Counted from the stretch's first letter, positions 33,520-43,740 are shown. The stretch: 64,000 nucleotides of DNA from Leptospira paudalimensis (GCF_026151345.1 NZ_JAMQPR010000001.1:659231-723230), one strand, 5' to 3'. The notes: generated from the sequence alone by a model not told the origin. Translations and numbers: made by a program.

Positions 33520-35376
33520 ATGGCACGGATTCTACTCATCATTCTCTTCCTTTTTGGGAGCGGACTCACCAGTTCGCAAAGTATAAAAAATGGAATCCAG
33601 GTTTTGGAGGGAGACCTCATCAATACAGGCCATCTCTTGCGAACAGAAAAACAAGTATTCCGCATCACGAGTACAACCTTACAAGAAGAACTCGCTTATC
33701 TGAGTGGGAAAAAAGTACGGATGTTATGCGATGTGCAAGGGGATGGATGTTCGCCCATTCGATATGAAATTGAACCATTTGAAACGGGAAAAACTCCTGA
33801 TTGGACCTTAAAAAAAATCCCAAGGTATGTGACACAAGGTTTATTCTCCTTTAATCCACAATGTACACCTGATGGGAAAATACTATTTTGGACTGCCCTT
33901 GTGAGAGAAGGGGGCAGGTCCACTCAGAAAATTTGGGCATCAAAACGTGACCAATTTGGGTTTTGGATGGCAGGGGAACAATTGCCTACGCCATTAAACA
34001 ACCGTTATCCTTCAGCCGTGATTTCTGCTTTACCAGGTGGGAATGAACTTTTTGTATTTGGAAACTTTGGTGAAGATGAGTTACTCGATCAACTCAAACG
34101 TGAGATGACACAAAAATCACAACTGGCAACAAGAGAAGCAGCCAATGCCAAAGAATTCCATATTGTTCTCACTAAATTAGAAAACGAATACAAAGAAAGA
34201 TCAGAAAAAATCCAAAATAGAGCACCTTTGTATAAAACACGGAAAACCGAAACAGGTTGGTCGTTACCAAGTCCAATCCCTTTTCCAAGTTTTTATAATT
34301 GGTATAAAAAAGCAGATAATCCCAACCAACAAGTATTTGGTGGATCTGCCTTGTCTTCTAGTGGTAGAACTCTGATTTATTCGGCACAACAAAAGAAAAA
34401 TTATGGAAAACTCGATTTATATGTAAGTTTACAAAATGAATCAGGAATTTTTGAAGATGGAATGAATTTAGGAAATACATTAAATACTGGAGAAGAGGAA
34501 ATGGCTCCTTTTCTTGCTCCTGATGATCGTACCTTGTATTTCTCTTCCTCTGGAAGAAAAGAAGGAATTTCCATTTTTATTGCAAGGAGAAATGGCGATT
34601 CTTGGACATCTTGGTCGGAACCACAAGAATTATCGTCTAACCTAAGAGGTGTTAACTTTTTTAGTATCCCAGCTGTTGGCAATTGGGCCTATGTATCAAG
34701 AGAGGGTGAGTTGTTTATGGCAGCAATCCCACAACATTTCCAACCAGATCCTGTAATGGTGATCAAAGGAAAAGTGGTTGATGAAGAAGGAAAACCACTT
34801 TCAGCATTTGTCCAATACGAGTCCCTCTTAAAGAAAAAAACCATTGGTTCTACCATTAGTGATCCAACCACTGGTGAGTTTAGTCTGATTTTACCTTATG
34901 ATGAAAATTATGGATTTTACGGTGAAAAGGAAGGTTATTTACCAGTTTCACAAAACCTAAATTTGTTGGGAAAAGAAAAGGAAGATAAAGAGAAAACTGT
35001 ATTACTTGTTTTACCAAAACTAAGGAAAGGAAATCAAATTGTGATGAACAATTTGTTTTTTGCCTTCCGGTCTGCTGACTTTGCCAAAGAGTCTGAACCC
35101 GAACTTGACAGATTGGCAGGAATTTTGAAAAAAACCTCCAATTTAAAGGTACTCATCGAGGGCCATACGGATAATGTTGGTACAAAAGTCGCTAACCAAA
35201 AGTTATCTTTGGAACGTGCAAATTCAGTTGCAGTTTATTTAAAGTCTAAACATAAAATAGAAGAGGCGAGGATTTCTGTGGTTGGTCTCGGGCCAAGTAC
35301 CCCCATTGCAGACAATGCGACGGAAGAAGGCCGAGCGGTGAACCGAAGGGTAGTTTTTAAAATTTTGGAAGAGTGA
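33520..35376 (+). CDS. OmpA-family protein with PD40-like repeats
   Basis: A 618-aa exported protein. A signal peptide (about 1-20) leads to a beta-propeller-like region with PD40 features (SFNPQCTPDGKILFWT, ALSSSGRTLIYS, APDDRTLYFSSSG), a CarboxypepD_reg-like segment (KVVDEEGKPLSAFV) and a C-terminal OmpA domain (about 510-618). The latter has LIEGHTDNVG and AVNRRVVF for peptidoglycan binding. It should tie the outer envelope to the cell wall. The next two genes in the same direction are membrane-anchored and TPR proteins, suggesting an envelope module. Confidence 0.9.
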   Translation: MARILLIILFLFGSGLTSSQSIKNGIQVLEGDLINTGHLLRTEKQVFRITSTTLQEELAYLSGKKVRMLCDVQGDGCSPIRYEIEPFETGKTPDWTLKKIPRYVTQGLFSFNPQCTPDGKILFWTALVREGGRSTQKIWASKRDQFGFWMAGEQLPTPLNNRYPSAVISALPGGNELFVFGNFGEDELLDQLKREMTQKSQLATREAANAKEFHIVLTKLENEYKERSEKIQNRAPLYKTRKTETGWSLPSPIPFPSFYNWYKKADNPNQQVFGGSALSSSGRTLIYSAQQKKNYGKLDLYVSLQNESGIFEDGMNLGNTLNTGEEEMAPFLAPDDRTLYFSSSGRKEGISIFIARRNGDSWTSWSEPQELSSNLRGVNFFSIPAVGNWAYVSREGELFMAAIPQHFQPDPVMVIKGKVVDEEGKPLSAFVQYESLLKKKTIGSTISDPTTGEFSLILPYDENYGFYGEKEGYLPVSQNLNLLGKEKEDKEKTVLLVLPKLRKGNQIVMNNLFFAFRSADFAKESEPELDRLAGILKKTSNLKVLIEGHTDNVGTKVANQKLSLERANSVAVYLKSKHKIEEARISVVGLGPSTPIADNATEEGRAVNRRVVFKILEE

Positions 35377-35380
35377 ATCT

Positions 35381-36109
35381 GTGGACATCAAGAATATCAA
35401 TATACCCAAAGTCAATGTAGACACACAAAAAATGATGGGGGCTGTCGATGGCCTTGTGGATAAAATCCCCCTTCAAGTCCAAGATTTACTCAAAAAAATC
35501 GCCATTGCTCTTTTTGTTTTTTTTCTGATTATGGCGATTTACATTGGATGGTCCCATGGATGGGAAAATGCCAAACCACAAGGACAACAGTTAGCACAAG
35601 ATACACGCAGTTTATTCATTATGGAAATCGAAAGAGATTACAATCGTAAACGGAAAGATGTTCGAATGTCTGACCCCGAAGATTTAAAATATGAATCCAA
35701 TCGCCGGATGCAATTTGATTTCCTCAGCGAAAGAGAATCAAATGGATACACTCACGATACAATTCCCGAAGAACAAGAGTTTTTGGGAAAAGAATATGAT
35801 TTTAGAAATCGAAAATCAGAAGATACATCTGTGCCTCCCATTTACACTCCGTCAGGTGATGGTTTAATCCCATCACCTATTGATGTACAACCGGTATCTC
35901 CAAAAGATAATTTGGAACCTTCGCAAGCATCTGATGATGAACTTAGGATGCAAAAAATGTTAACTCGTGTTTCTGAATTGGAAAAAAAAGTGAAGGAAAA
36001 AAACGAAGAGAAAAATTTAGAAACTCTAAAACTGCCTAAACCTACTGAATCAAAAGAAAGTTTTGGAAAACCAAGAAGTTTAGAACGGATTCCAAAAGAC
36101 CTCCGATGA
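35381..36109 (+). CDS. Hypothetical single-span membrane protein
   Basis: A 242-aa protein starting at GTG 35381, four bases after the OmpA-family gene. One membrane helix (about 42-60, FVFFLIMAIYIGW) is followed by a charged region, a Pro-rich stretch and a C-terminal coiled coil (about 188-225). I do not recognise the family. It overlaps the next gene by ATGA. Context suggests an envelope scaffold working with the neighbouring OmpA and TPR proteins. Confidence 0.7.
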   Translation: MDIKNINIPKVNVDTQKMMGAVDGLVDKIPLQVQDLLKKIAIALFVFFLIMAIYIGWSHGWENAKPQGQQLAQDTRSLFIMEIERDYNRKRKDVRMSDPEDLKYESNRRMQFDFLSERESNGYTHDTIPEEQEFLGKEYDFRNRKSEDTSVPPIYTPSGDGLIPSPIDVQPVSPKDNLEPSQASDDELRMQKMLTRVSELEKKVKEKNEEKNLETLKLPKPTESKESFGKPRSLERIPKDLR

Positions 36110-37122
36110 ATTGTCTAACCAAATCTTTGTACTGGTTTGAAAAACAATGGTTAGTTTTAACCATTACCTTCTTCCTTTTTCCTTTTTGTATGTTTCACCC
36201 GATAACAGCTGAATCTCCTGAGATTTTTTTACCTTTCCCTGAAACTTGGAAGGAATCAAATCCAAATGTAGAAGAAGGAAATTCGGTACCTTCTGTTGCT
36301 AACATCCAAACAAAATCAAAGGATTCTACGACTGTTTCCAATCAAATTGGAAACAATACACAAACCCCCACAAACTCGAGAGAAGTTCATTCCAATCCTA
36401 AAGAACAAGTTTCCATTAACACTTCTTTACCAACATCTGGACCATCTCAAGAAGCCAATGTCCAAGACAAAAAGAAAAAAAAGAAGGAAGTAATCGATCC
36501 TTCGAAAGCTTCGTATCAGAAGGGGAAGGCATACCTTTCCAGAGACCAAAAAAAATCGGCTGAACAAGAATTCGCTGATTCTTATAATAAAGAAGGTGAT
36601 TCTGCAAAATACTCTCGCACCGAAAACACCAACTTATTTGGATTAGATGGAAAGGATAAAGAGTCTTCTGGATTAGTTGAAAAACAAGAAGATCCTGATC
36701 TCAAAATTAAATCTCAATTTGAGTTAGCAAGATCCTTAGATCGAATTGGAAATCCAGAATCGGAAGAAAAAGCTTACAAAGAATATCTGAAGTTGGTGAC
36801 TGAATTTCCAAAACACCCAGAACTTACACCTAGGGCACATTATGCGATGGCGATTTTGTTAATTCGTAAAAAGGAATTTCGATCGGCGGCCCACCAATTG
36901 GTGAATGTGATCAAAAACTTCAAAGAGTCTGAAGAATTTTTGCCAGCACATTATTATTTAGGTAAAATTTACGAGAGCAGTTGGGATGAAAGAGATTTGG
37001 AACGTTCCTTAAAGTATTACCAATTGTATTTAAATGGGATTGAAGGAAAAAATCCGAAACCTGGTTATGACTTTCGAAAGGAAACCCGAGAGAGATTACG
37101 GGTCCTTGGTTCTTCTATTTAA
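36106..37122 (+). CDS. Exported TPR protein
   Basis: A 338-aa protein with an N-terminal hydrophobic signal or anchor (about 16-36), a long Ser/Thr/Asn-rich linker with a Lys run (KKKKKK-like, about 120-128) and a C-terminal TPR domain (about 195-320). The repeat pattern (AYKEYLKLVTEFPKHPELTPRAHYAMA in part) is like YbgF/CpoB and outer-membrane assembly TPR proteins. It overlaps the previous gene by four bases. Role inferred as periplasmic scaffold. Confidence 0.78.
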   Translation: MNCLTKSLYWFEKQWLVLTITFFLFPFCMFHPITAESPEIFLPFPETWKESNPNVEEGNSVPSVANIQTKSKDSTTVSNQIGNNTQTPTNSREVHSNPKEQVSINTSLPTSGPSQEANVQDKKKKKKEVIDPSKASYQKGKAYLSRDQKKSAEQEFADSYNKEGDSAKYSRTENTNLFGLDGKDKESSGLVEKQEDPDLKIKSQFELARSLDRIGNPESEEKAYKEYLKLVTEFPKHPELTPRAHYAMAILLIRKKEFRSAAHQLVNVIKNFKESEEFLPAHYYLGKIYESSWDERDLERSLKYYQLYLNGIEGKNPKPGYDFRKETRERLRVLGSSI

Positions 37123-37158
37123 TTTGAGTTTTATTTAAGAAAGAATTCTAAAAACATA

Positions 37159-37178
37159 TTGCCATCATGCGATGGCAA
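37159..37178 (-). terminator. Hairpin at the end of the cheX gene
   Basis: TTGCCATC and GATGGCAA form a perfect 8-bp stem around ATGC. It spans the stop codon of the cheX-like gene. On the minus strand it is followed by ATATGTTTTT, a modest T-run, so it may end that transcript. Confidence 0.4.
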
Positions 37179-37629
37179 CATTCACTTCGATCCTTCCAAA
37201 CTTGGAGTATAAGTTGATGGAAAGAGTTGGCTTTTTATTAAATCGAACAGAAGTACTTTGTGTTTCTTGGATATTTGGTGTTGTGATCTCTACAGATTGA
37301 CCAGCGGAAGTAAAGATATTCATCGCATTCCCTGTTGTCATGTTGGCAATCTCACCGAGGATGTCTTTGTATTCGTTTTTAACATCTTCATCTGATAAAC
37401 CTGGCACAAGTTTGCGAGAAATTTTATAAGCCGCATCATAATTCATACTATAAACGACTTCACCACTGAAGGATCCAACAACTCCAATCACAATGGCGAT
37501 TTCGTGGCTTGGAGCTGGGGAATCTTTGATCCCAATTTTTCCACGGATTAGGTCCTGTTGTAAGACATCGCGGAATACGATGGTGGCAGCTTCCAGGAAA
37601 GGGTTGATGAAGTCGGCTTTGATTTGCAT
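37165..37629 (-). CDS. cheX: CheX-like chemotaxis phosphatase
   Basis: A 154-aa CheX/CheC-family protein that would dephosphorylate CheY-P and so tune flagellar switching. The conserved ExxN helix is seen as ILGEIANMTTGNAMN (about 91-105). NAMNIFTSAGQSVEITTPNI is also typical. Family proteins in spirochaetes are the main CheY-P phosphatases. The ATG at 37629 shares one base with the stop of the upstream SurA-like gene (TAATG). No other chemotaxis gene is adjacent. Confidence 0.85.
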   Translation of the reverse strand: MQIKADFINPFLEAATIVFRDVLQQDLIRGKIGIKDSPAPSHEIAIVIGVVGSFSGEVVYSMNYDAAYKISRKLVPGLSDEDVKNEYKDILGEIANMTTGNAMNIFTSAGQSVEITTPNIQETQSTSVRFNKKPTLSINLYSKFGRIEVNVAIA

Positions 37630-38870
37630 TATTCTAAAGAGAGAAGACCTTTTTTCTCTACGTTGTATTCTGCTGCTAGGGACTGGTTTATTTCAAGAAA
37701 AAAGCTTAGAAGTTGTCTTTGTTTCAAAAAATCTGCTGCTTGGTCTTTGGCTGGTGCTGCTGTGGGTTGTCCGTAGGTTAAGGCACTAAATTCTACATAC
37801 ACTTGTTTGTCATTGTCAGAAAAAGGTCCAACGACTGTCTTTTTGCTAAATGGATCGTTTGCTAAAGATTCCCAAAATTTGCTTGAGTTTGCCAATCTGT
37901 AACTGTTCCCACGGTTTGATGTGACCAGCTTTAAATCAGACAAAGAGACTGCAGTCACAGTTTCGATGGGCTGGCCTGATGTTTCTGCAATGGCATCCAA
38001 AGCATTTGGTTCGGAAATTTTTTGACTGATACGGGTTTTCCAGACTTCTACTTCTTTCCGTTTGCGGTCAAATTTGAGTTTGGAAAGGAGAAGGGGTTTT
38101 CTCACTTCGAAGCTAACAAAATTCCCAGAAGGGTCTTTGGAAAGAGTTCCTTCTTTTTTTTCCTTCTCATATTCTTTTTGTAATTCAGCGTCAGTGATGT
38201 TGATTTTGGACTCAACAGCATTGAGCAAATTGACTTCAGAAATCGCGACCAAACGGAATGATATTTTGGCACGTTTGGCTTCACTTTCAATCTCCGCTTC
38301 GTTTTCAGAAGGAGTGAGAGGTTGGTCTAAAAAGTTAGGAAACAAAGCAAATCCGGTTGCCGAATCAATGCGGTAATTCATGGGTGCGGAACGGTAAATT
38401 TGTTGGTAAATTTCTGTGAGAGAGCGAGAGTCTTCTTCTCCGTAACCTGCTTGGCTTACTGATTCTTTGTGGATTTCTCGCGCTTGTTTGGACATTTCCC
38501 GTTTGATGCTGATTTCAGACACTTGGAACCCAACAGCAGATGCAATGTCATTTGCTATGTAAATTTCACGCACAGTGGAATACGCACAGGAATTGAGAAG
38601 TTCCGGATTTTGGGCAGTTTCCCTTCCGTATTGTTGGTAACGGTAATAACAGTCACGTTTTGCCGCATTGAAGTAATCCACAGGGATACTGCGTCCGGCA
38701 ATTGAGCCAGCTTTTGTGGAATTTTGACCTGTGATGGCTCCGATGAGGCTTTGTTCTGCATCCCCTGGTAAAAAAGTGATGATAAGAGTTCCTACCAATA
38801 CGAATAAAAAGAGAGCAATGATGGTACGATAAATTTTTTCTTTGAGAGTAGAGGGTTCATCTTCGAACAT
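37629..38870 (-). CDS. SurA/PpiD-like membrane-anchored periplasmic protein
   Basis: A 413-aa protein with one membrane helix (about 17-37) and a large periplasmic part. The helical section (about 55-250) looks like the SurA/PpiD chaperone module (SMQ-like repeats, DAELQKEYEKEKKEG). I see no complete rotamase domain, so it may be a chaperone only. The ATG at 38870 is preferred over a TTG at 38921, as the membrane helix then follows a short charged head. Coupled to cheX by TAATG. Function is inferred. Confidence 0.65.
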   Translation of the reverse strand: MFEDEPSTLKEKIYRTIIALFLFVLVGTLIITFLPGDAEQSLIGAITGQNSTKAGSIAGRSIPVDYFNAAKRDCYYRYQQYGRETAQNPELLNSCAYSTVREIYIANDIASAVGFQVSEISIKREMSKQAREIHKESVSQAGYGEEDSRSLTEIYQQIYRSAPMNYRIDSATGFALFPNFLDQPLTPSENEAEIESEAKRAKISFRLVAISEVNLLNAVESKINITDAELQKEYEKEKKEGTLSKDPSGNFVSFEVRKPLLLSKLKFDRKRKEVEVWKTRISQKISEPNALDAIAETSGQPIETVTAVSLSDLKLVTSNRGNSYRLANSSKFWESLANDPFSKKTVVGPFSDNDKQVYVEFSALTYGQPTAAPAKDQAADFLKQRQLLSFFLEINQSLAAEYNVEKKGLLSLE

Positions 38871-38955
38871 AAAGGAAAGGTTTCCGTTTCTAAAACCCTT
38901 GTAAAGAAAAAATGTAATCAAGGGATTTGTACTTTGGCAAGATAATATAGGTAGT

Positions 38956-39603
38956 ATGTTGTTTGCCGCATTCGCAATGATTCTCGTGGGAGTTCTGTGC
39001 TTTATTTATGTAGCCTTGTCTCCTGGGAAGTCGAAACAAACAACCTACCAACCTCGAAAACCCCTAAGCCAAGGGCAATTTCGGATGTCCGAGAGGCCTC
39101 AGGTCCCTCCGGAACTTGACGAACGGATCCGAAGAGAACGTACGATTTCGGAAGACCGTCATCTTTCTATTTCACAAAAGGAAGAACAAACTCCATCAGT
39201 CGTCGAAAAATCAGAAGTTCTTCGGCCAAATGATTTAGGAAACCTAGAATCTGAGCCCATTCCAGCTACAGAGAGTCTTTTTGCAATTGAAGGTACATTG
39301 TACTTGGATCATTCAGGTAAACTGTCGTTTGGTGAGGATTCAATTGATTTGGATGTTATGGAAGATGGACTCCGAAATTTCAAACGAGTGGGAACTGGGA
39401 ATTTAAGGGAAGAAAACGGAAAGTTTTTGTTCCACTCAGGCAACGTAACTTATACGTACACACCTGATGAGCTTGACCAAGTGGTCTTACACAACCAAGG
39501 AATTGTTTTTATATTAAAAGAATCAAAGTCTCCTAGGCCTGTCTTTTTTACGAAAGAAATTGATACTTTTAAAGAGTTTCTAAAGCAAGCAGCCCTCACC
39601 TAA
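38956..39603 (+). CDS. Hypothetical membrane-anchored protein
   Basis: A 215-aa protein with an N-terminal membrane helix (about 3-21), a charged linker of about 80 residues, and a C-terminal globular domain of alternating strands (about 105-215). I do not recognise it. ATAGGTAGT precedes the ATG. It is divergent from the SurA-like gene and convergent with the DUF389 gene. Probably exposed on one membrane face; which one cannot be told. Confidence 0.65.
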   Translation: MLFAAFAMILVGVLCFIYVALSPGKSKQTTYQPRKPLSQGQFRMSERPQVPPELDERIRRERTISEDRHLSISQKEEQTPSVVEKSEVLRPNDLGNLESEPIPATESLFAIEGTLYLDHSGKLSFGEDSIDLDVMEDGLRNFKRVGTGNLREENGKFLFHSGNVTYTYTPDELDQVVLHNQGIVFILKESKSPRPVFFTKEIDTFKEFLKQAALT

Positions 39604-39647
39604 TCCGAGTTACAATTTTTAAGCCAGTTTTTCCATAGTTCCAAATT

Positions 39648-40955
39648 TTACTTCTCAAACTTAAGTCTTGTAATCAATTCCATTTCTTTTTCCCCGGAAC
39701 GTAATTGGATGTACGCTTTTAGTTTATCCATTTCTTCTTTTGAAGGGAGTTTTTCCCATTCAGAATCAAATAGATTTGTGTCCTTGTAAACATTATCATT
39801 CATATCAAATTTTTTGGTTTTGGCGAAACTTGCGGTAACCAAATTTGGAAAAAATATTTTTAATTCTTTTGCAATTTTCTCTGTATTTACATTACCCATG
39901 TCCATTTGGTTTTGGTAAATTTCAGAGAGGATTTCGAATTTAAGTTTATCCAGTCCTGTTGTCGAAAGATCTTGCAGTAACACAAGTTCTGTGCCTTCCA
40001 GTGAATAGTATTTTAATTTGTTTTTGAGTTCGTCTTCTTGGGATTGGTCAATTTTGGAACCGAGCAGGGTGATTTCAATTTTGGATTGATTACCGAATAC
40101 AATGTTCTTTTCTAAAACCCTTCTTCCGTTTGTAATGATTTCTTTTCGGATGAACTCTTCTGCTTTGCCTTTAAAAAACGAAGAACGAACAATTTGATAG
40201 GCAGTGAAGACCGATGGTATGATCACAATAAAAGAAAAAATAGCTAAATACAGTTTTACTCTGGTTTCTTTTTCTTTGTACAAACCCCAATCCACTTTTG
40301 GGAACTCCATATAACGTACGAAAATGAAGGTTGCGATTGTTATGAAGATAGAATTGATGAGGAATAAATAAATGGCTCCAAAAAAATAGTGCCAATTGCC
40401 TTGGGAAAGTCCAAATCCAGCAGTACAAAGTGGTGGCATCAGGGCCGTTGCAATAGCAACACCTGCAATGGCGGTTCCTTTTTCTTTTCTTGTATTGGCA
40501 ATGATTCCAGTTGCACCACCAAAAAGAGCAATGAGTGCATCATAGATTGTTGGTGTTGTGCGTGCTAAGAGTTCCGACTGTGCTTCGCTAATCGGTGATA
40601 AGGAAAAATAAATAAAAGAAGTGAAAATGCTTACAATGGTAGCCACAGTCAGTGTTCGTAAAAATCGTTTTAATTGGTTGAAGTCATTGGTCGCGGCTGC
40701 AAATCCAATTCCTACAATGGGTCCCATGAGCGGCGATATGAGCATAGCTCCTATAATGACAGCTGTGGAATTGACATTGAGGCCAATACTAGCAATGAGA
40801 ATTGCAAAGATGAGTGTCCAAAGATTGGAACCAACGAGTTCCGCACCTTTTTGGATGGATTCAATTGTCCCTGGTTTGTCTAAATCGTCTAGGAGGTGGA
40901 ATCGGGGAGTTAACCATTGGAAAAAAGTGACTATAGGATTTTCTTTGGATGCCAT
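39648..40955 (-). CDS. DUF389/TIGR00341 family membrane protein
   Basis: A 435-aa protein. Membrane helices fill about 40-270 and contain the family's GAMLISPLMGPIVGIGFA and IAGVAIATALMPPLCTAGFGL motifs. The C-terminal 160 residues are soluble. DUF389 proteins are widespread and uncharacterised; a transport role is often assumed. The ATG at 40955 has no strong ribosome site. It lies about 40 bases downstream of the aldehyde dehydrogenase gene in the same direction. Confidence 0.9.
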   Translation of the reverse strand: MASKENPIVTFFQWLTPRFHLLDDLDKPGTIESIQKGAELVGSNLWTLIFAILIASIGLNVNSTAVIIGAMLISPLMGPIVGIGFAAATNDFNQLKRFLRTLTVATIVSIFTSFIYFSLSPISEAQSELLARTTPTIYDALIALFGGATGIIANTRKEKGTAIAGVAIATALMPPLCTAGFGLSQGNWHYFFGAIYLFLINSIFITIATFIFVRYMEFPKVDWGLYKEKETRVKLYLAIFSFIVIIPSVFTAYQIVRSSFFKGKAEEFIRKEIITNGRRVLEKNIVFGNQSKIEITLLGSKIDQSQEDELKNKLKYYSLEGTELVLLQDLSTTGLDKLKFEILSEIYQNQMDMGNVNTEKIAKELKIFFPNLVTASFAKTKKFDMNDNVYKDTNLFDSEWEKLPSKEEMDKLKAYIQLRSGEKEMELITRLKFEK

Positions 40956-40997
40956 GACGTATTAGACATCCAAAGAAGGGATCAATGGAAAGAGTTT

Positions 40998-42443
40998 TTA
41001 AACCCCTCCTACCATCACATGTTTTGTGATAAGGTAATCACCAACAGATTCAATTGACAGATCTTTACCAAATCCTGATTGTTTGAATCCACCATGTGGT
41101 GTTTCGGAAGCAAGAGGTAAGTGGTCGTTCACCCAAACCGTTCCAAATTCCAATTGTTTTGCAACTCGCATAGCACGTGCTACATCTTTTGTCCAAATAG
41201 AAGAAGCAAGACCATAATTGACATCATTTGCAAGTTTGATTGCTTCTTCTTCTTTGTCATACGATTGGATGGTAAGGACTGGTCCAAAAATTTCATTTTG
41301 TACAATATCAAAGTTTTGTTTGACATCTGTTACAACCGTTGGCTCAAAAAAGTACCCTTTGTCCAAACCTTTGGGAATTCCACCACCTGTTAGGATTTTG
41401 GCACCTTGTTTTTTTGCCCTGTCCATAAATCCCATCACACGTTCTCTGTGAATGGCAGAGATGAGTGGCCCCATTTCTGTTTTATCGTTGAAGGGATCAC
41501 CCACTTTTACTGCTTTCATAGTTTCCACTACTGCATCGGTGATCTTTTTTTGGAGGGATTTGGGAACAATGATCCTTGTGGCAGCAGTACAGTCTTGCCC
41601 TGAGTTACAAGTTGCACCAAACGTTGCTTTTGCGGCAAACAAATTGACATCCACATCATCAAACACAACAAGTGGTGCCTTACCCCCGAGTTCTAAATGC
41701 ACTCGTTTTAAAGAATCAGAAGCCGACTTCATGATATTTTTCCCAGTGCCAGTTGATCCTGTAAGAGATACCATACGAACAAGAGGATGGTCTACAATGG
41801 CTTGGCCTGTGGCATTCCCACCAGTGACAATATTGAAGACACCATCAGGGATCCCTGCTTTTTTGGTTAACTCAGCTAACATGAGTGTGGTGATCGGGGT
41901 GCCAGGAGCTGGTTTTAAGATCAGGGTACAACCAGCGGCAAGGGCTGGTCCAAACTTCCAAACGGCCATAAGGAGGGGATAGTTCCACGGAGCAATTTGG
42001 CCGACTACACCAACTGGTTCTCTACGTAAAATGGACGTGTAACCAGGTTGGTATTCATTCGCACGGCTTCCATGAACATCACGTGCAGCAGTTGCAAAAA
42101 AACGAATGTTATCAATGGCGAAAGGAATGTCTCCCGCCAAACTTAAGTTTTTGTATGGTTTCCCAGCATTGAGGGATTCCCATTTCGCAAATTCTTTTGT
42201 TTTTTCTTCCAAAAGGTCTGCCAATTTCCAAATCACTTTGGAACGTTCACTCGGTGTGAGTCCAGACCATCTTCCATCATAAAAGGCTTTGTGTGCTGCC
42301 TTAACGGCTTTGTCTACATCGGACACACTTGCATCAATTACAGTCGCTATTTTTTTTCCAGTGGCTGGGTCTTCGATGTCCATTGGTTTTCCGCCAGTAG
42401 AGTTTGCCCACTTCCCATCAATCCAAAGTTTATACTGTTTCAT
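40998..42443 (-). CDS. patD: Aldehyde dehydrogenase, probably gamma-aminobutyraldehyde dehydrogenase
   Basis: A 481-aa NAD-dependent aldehyde dehydrogenase. The catalytic Cys is in NSGQDCTAATR (about 280) and the general base Glu in HLELGGKAP (about 246). APWNYP and FTGST-like SLTGSTGTG motifs bind NAD. The GQDCTA form of the Cys loop is typical of PatD-type aminobutyraldehyde dehydrogenases, though betaine aldehyde dehydrogenase is a possible alternative. In the operon with gabT and gabD and divergent from a polyamine importer, oxidation of 4-aminobutanal to GABA is the best guess. Confidence 0.82.
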   Translation of the reverse strand: MKQYKLWIDGKWANSTGGKPMDIEDPATGKKIATVIDASVSDVDKAVKAAHKAFYDGRWSGLTPSERSKVIWKLADLLEEKTKEFAKWESLNAGKPYKNLSLAGDIPFAIDNIRFFATAARDVHGSRANEYQPGYTSILRREPVGVVGQIAPWNYPLLMAVWKFGPALAAGCTLILKPAPGTPITTLMLAELTKKAGIPDGVFNIVTGGNATGQAIVDHPLVRMVSLTGSTGTGKNIMKSASDSLKRVHLELGGKAPLVVFDDVDVNLFAAKATFGATCNSGQDCTAATRIIVPKSLQKKITDAVVETMKAVKVGDPFNDKTEMGPLISAIHRERVMGFMDRAKKQGAKILTGGGIPKGLDKGYFFEPTVVTDVKQNFDIVQNEIFGPVLTIQSYDKEEEAIKLANDVNYGLASSIWTKDVARAMRVAKQLEFGTVWVNDHLPLASETPHGGFKQSGFGKDLSIESVGDYLITKHVMVGGV

Positions 42444-42450
42444 ACCTGGG

Positions 42451-43740
42451 TTAGATTTCCTTTAATGATTTTGCCATGATGTTTAGACCTTCTTTTACGA
42501 CTGATTCTTCTGCTGTGATAGGAACTAAAATTCGGATTACGTTTCCGTACACACCACAAGAAAGTAAAACAAGACCATGTTCTAAGGCTTTTGTTGTTAA
42601 TTTTTTTGCCATATCAGCAGAAGGTTTATTGGCATCACCATTTTCAACGAGTTCAAAGGCGACCATCCCACCTAATCCACGTATCTCGCCAATGTTTGTG
42701 TTGGATTTTTTGATTTCGTTTAATTCCTTCACTAACATGGATCCTAATTGTGTTGATTTTTCCAATATCCCTTCTTCTTCGATGAGGTCCATCACTGCAA
42801 TCCCCGCAGCACAAGCGACTGGGTTTCCGGCATAGGTTCCGCCAAGCCCACCTGGTTCTACAGAATCCATAATGGATGTTTTTCCAATCACTGCGGAAAG
42901 TGGCATCCCCGCTGCAAGGGATTTTGCGGTTGTGATGAGGTCTGGTTTGACACCCGAATGTTCGATGGCAAAAAGTTTCCCTGTCCTTGCAAATCCTGAC
43001 TGCACCTCATCGGCAATGAGTAAAATTCCATGTTCATCACAAATGGCCCTTAGTTTCTTTAAAAAACTAGGAGAAGCAATGTAGAATCCACCTTCACCTT
43101 GCACTGGTTCAATGGCGATTGCTGCCACTCGGGACGGGTCAATGTCTGCTTTGAATAAATTGTTTAGGGCCTTGATCGAGTCGTCTTCTGTGACACCATG
43201 GTATTCCATCGGAAATGGAATGTGGTACACATCACTCGAGAAAGGTCCGAATCCTTTTTTGTAAGGAACCACCTTTCCTGTTAAGGCAAGAGCCATCATC
43301 GTTCTACCATGGAATCCACCTAAAAAACTGATGATCCCTGGTCTTCCTGTGGCAGCTCTTGCAATTTTCACTGCATTTTCCAATGCTTCGGCACCAGATG
43401 AAAACAAAATGGTTTTGGCTTCTCCATCAATTGGAGCTTTGGCATTTAGTTTTTCTGCGAGAACAATGTATGGTTCGTATGGCATGATTTGAAATGCAGT
43501 GTGGAGCACATGGTCCACTTGTTTGTGGATGGCAGCCACCACTTTTGGATGGCAATGTCCTGTGTTTTGAACACCAATCCCACCACCAAAATCAATGAAT
43601 CGTTTTCCTTCAATATCCCAAATTTCTGCATTTTTTGCTTTCTCAGCAAACACAGGGTAGGCGGTAGTCACTCCACGTGGAATGTTTTTTAATCTTCTTT
43701 CCCATAGAGTTTTGTTTGTTTGTTTTTGATTGCCCGTCAT
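42451..43740 (-). CDS. gabT: 4-aminobutyrate aminotransferase
   Basis: A 429-aa class III PLP aminotransferase. It keeps FSSGAEALENAVKIARAATGR, GGFHGRT, the Asp in ADEVQSGFARTG and the PLP Lys in TTAKSLAAGMPL. Length and motifs match GabT/PuuE. It converts GABA and 2-oxoglutarate to succinate semialdehyde; it might also act on putrescine, as no separate putrescine aminotransferase is seen. Strong GGAGG upstream. Its ATG overlaps the gabD stop as ATGA. Confidence 0.92.
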   Translation of the reverse strand: MTGNQKQTNKTLWERRLKNIPRGVTTAYPVFAEKAKNAEIWDIEGKRFIDFGGGIGVQNTGHCHPKVVAAIHKQVDHVLHTAFQIMPYEPYIVLAEKLNAKAPIDGEAKTILFSSGAEALENAVKIARAATGRPGIISFLGGFHGRTMMALALTGKVVPYKKGFGPFSSDVYHIPFPMEYHGVTEDDSIKALNNLFKADIDPSRVAAIAIEPVQGEGGFYIASPSFLKKLRAICDEHGILLIADEVQSGFARTGKLFAIEHSGVKPDLITTAKSLAAGMPLSAVIGKTSIMDSVEPGGLGGTYAGNPVACAAGIAVMDLIEEEGILEKSTQLGSMLVKELNEIKKSNTNIGEIRGLGGMVAFELVENGDANKPSADMAKKLTTKALEHGLVLLSCGVYGNVIRILVPITAEESVVKEGLNIMAKSLKEI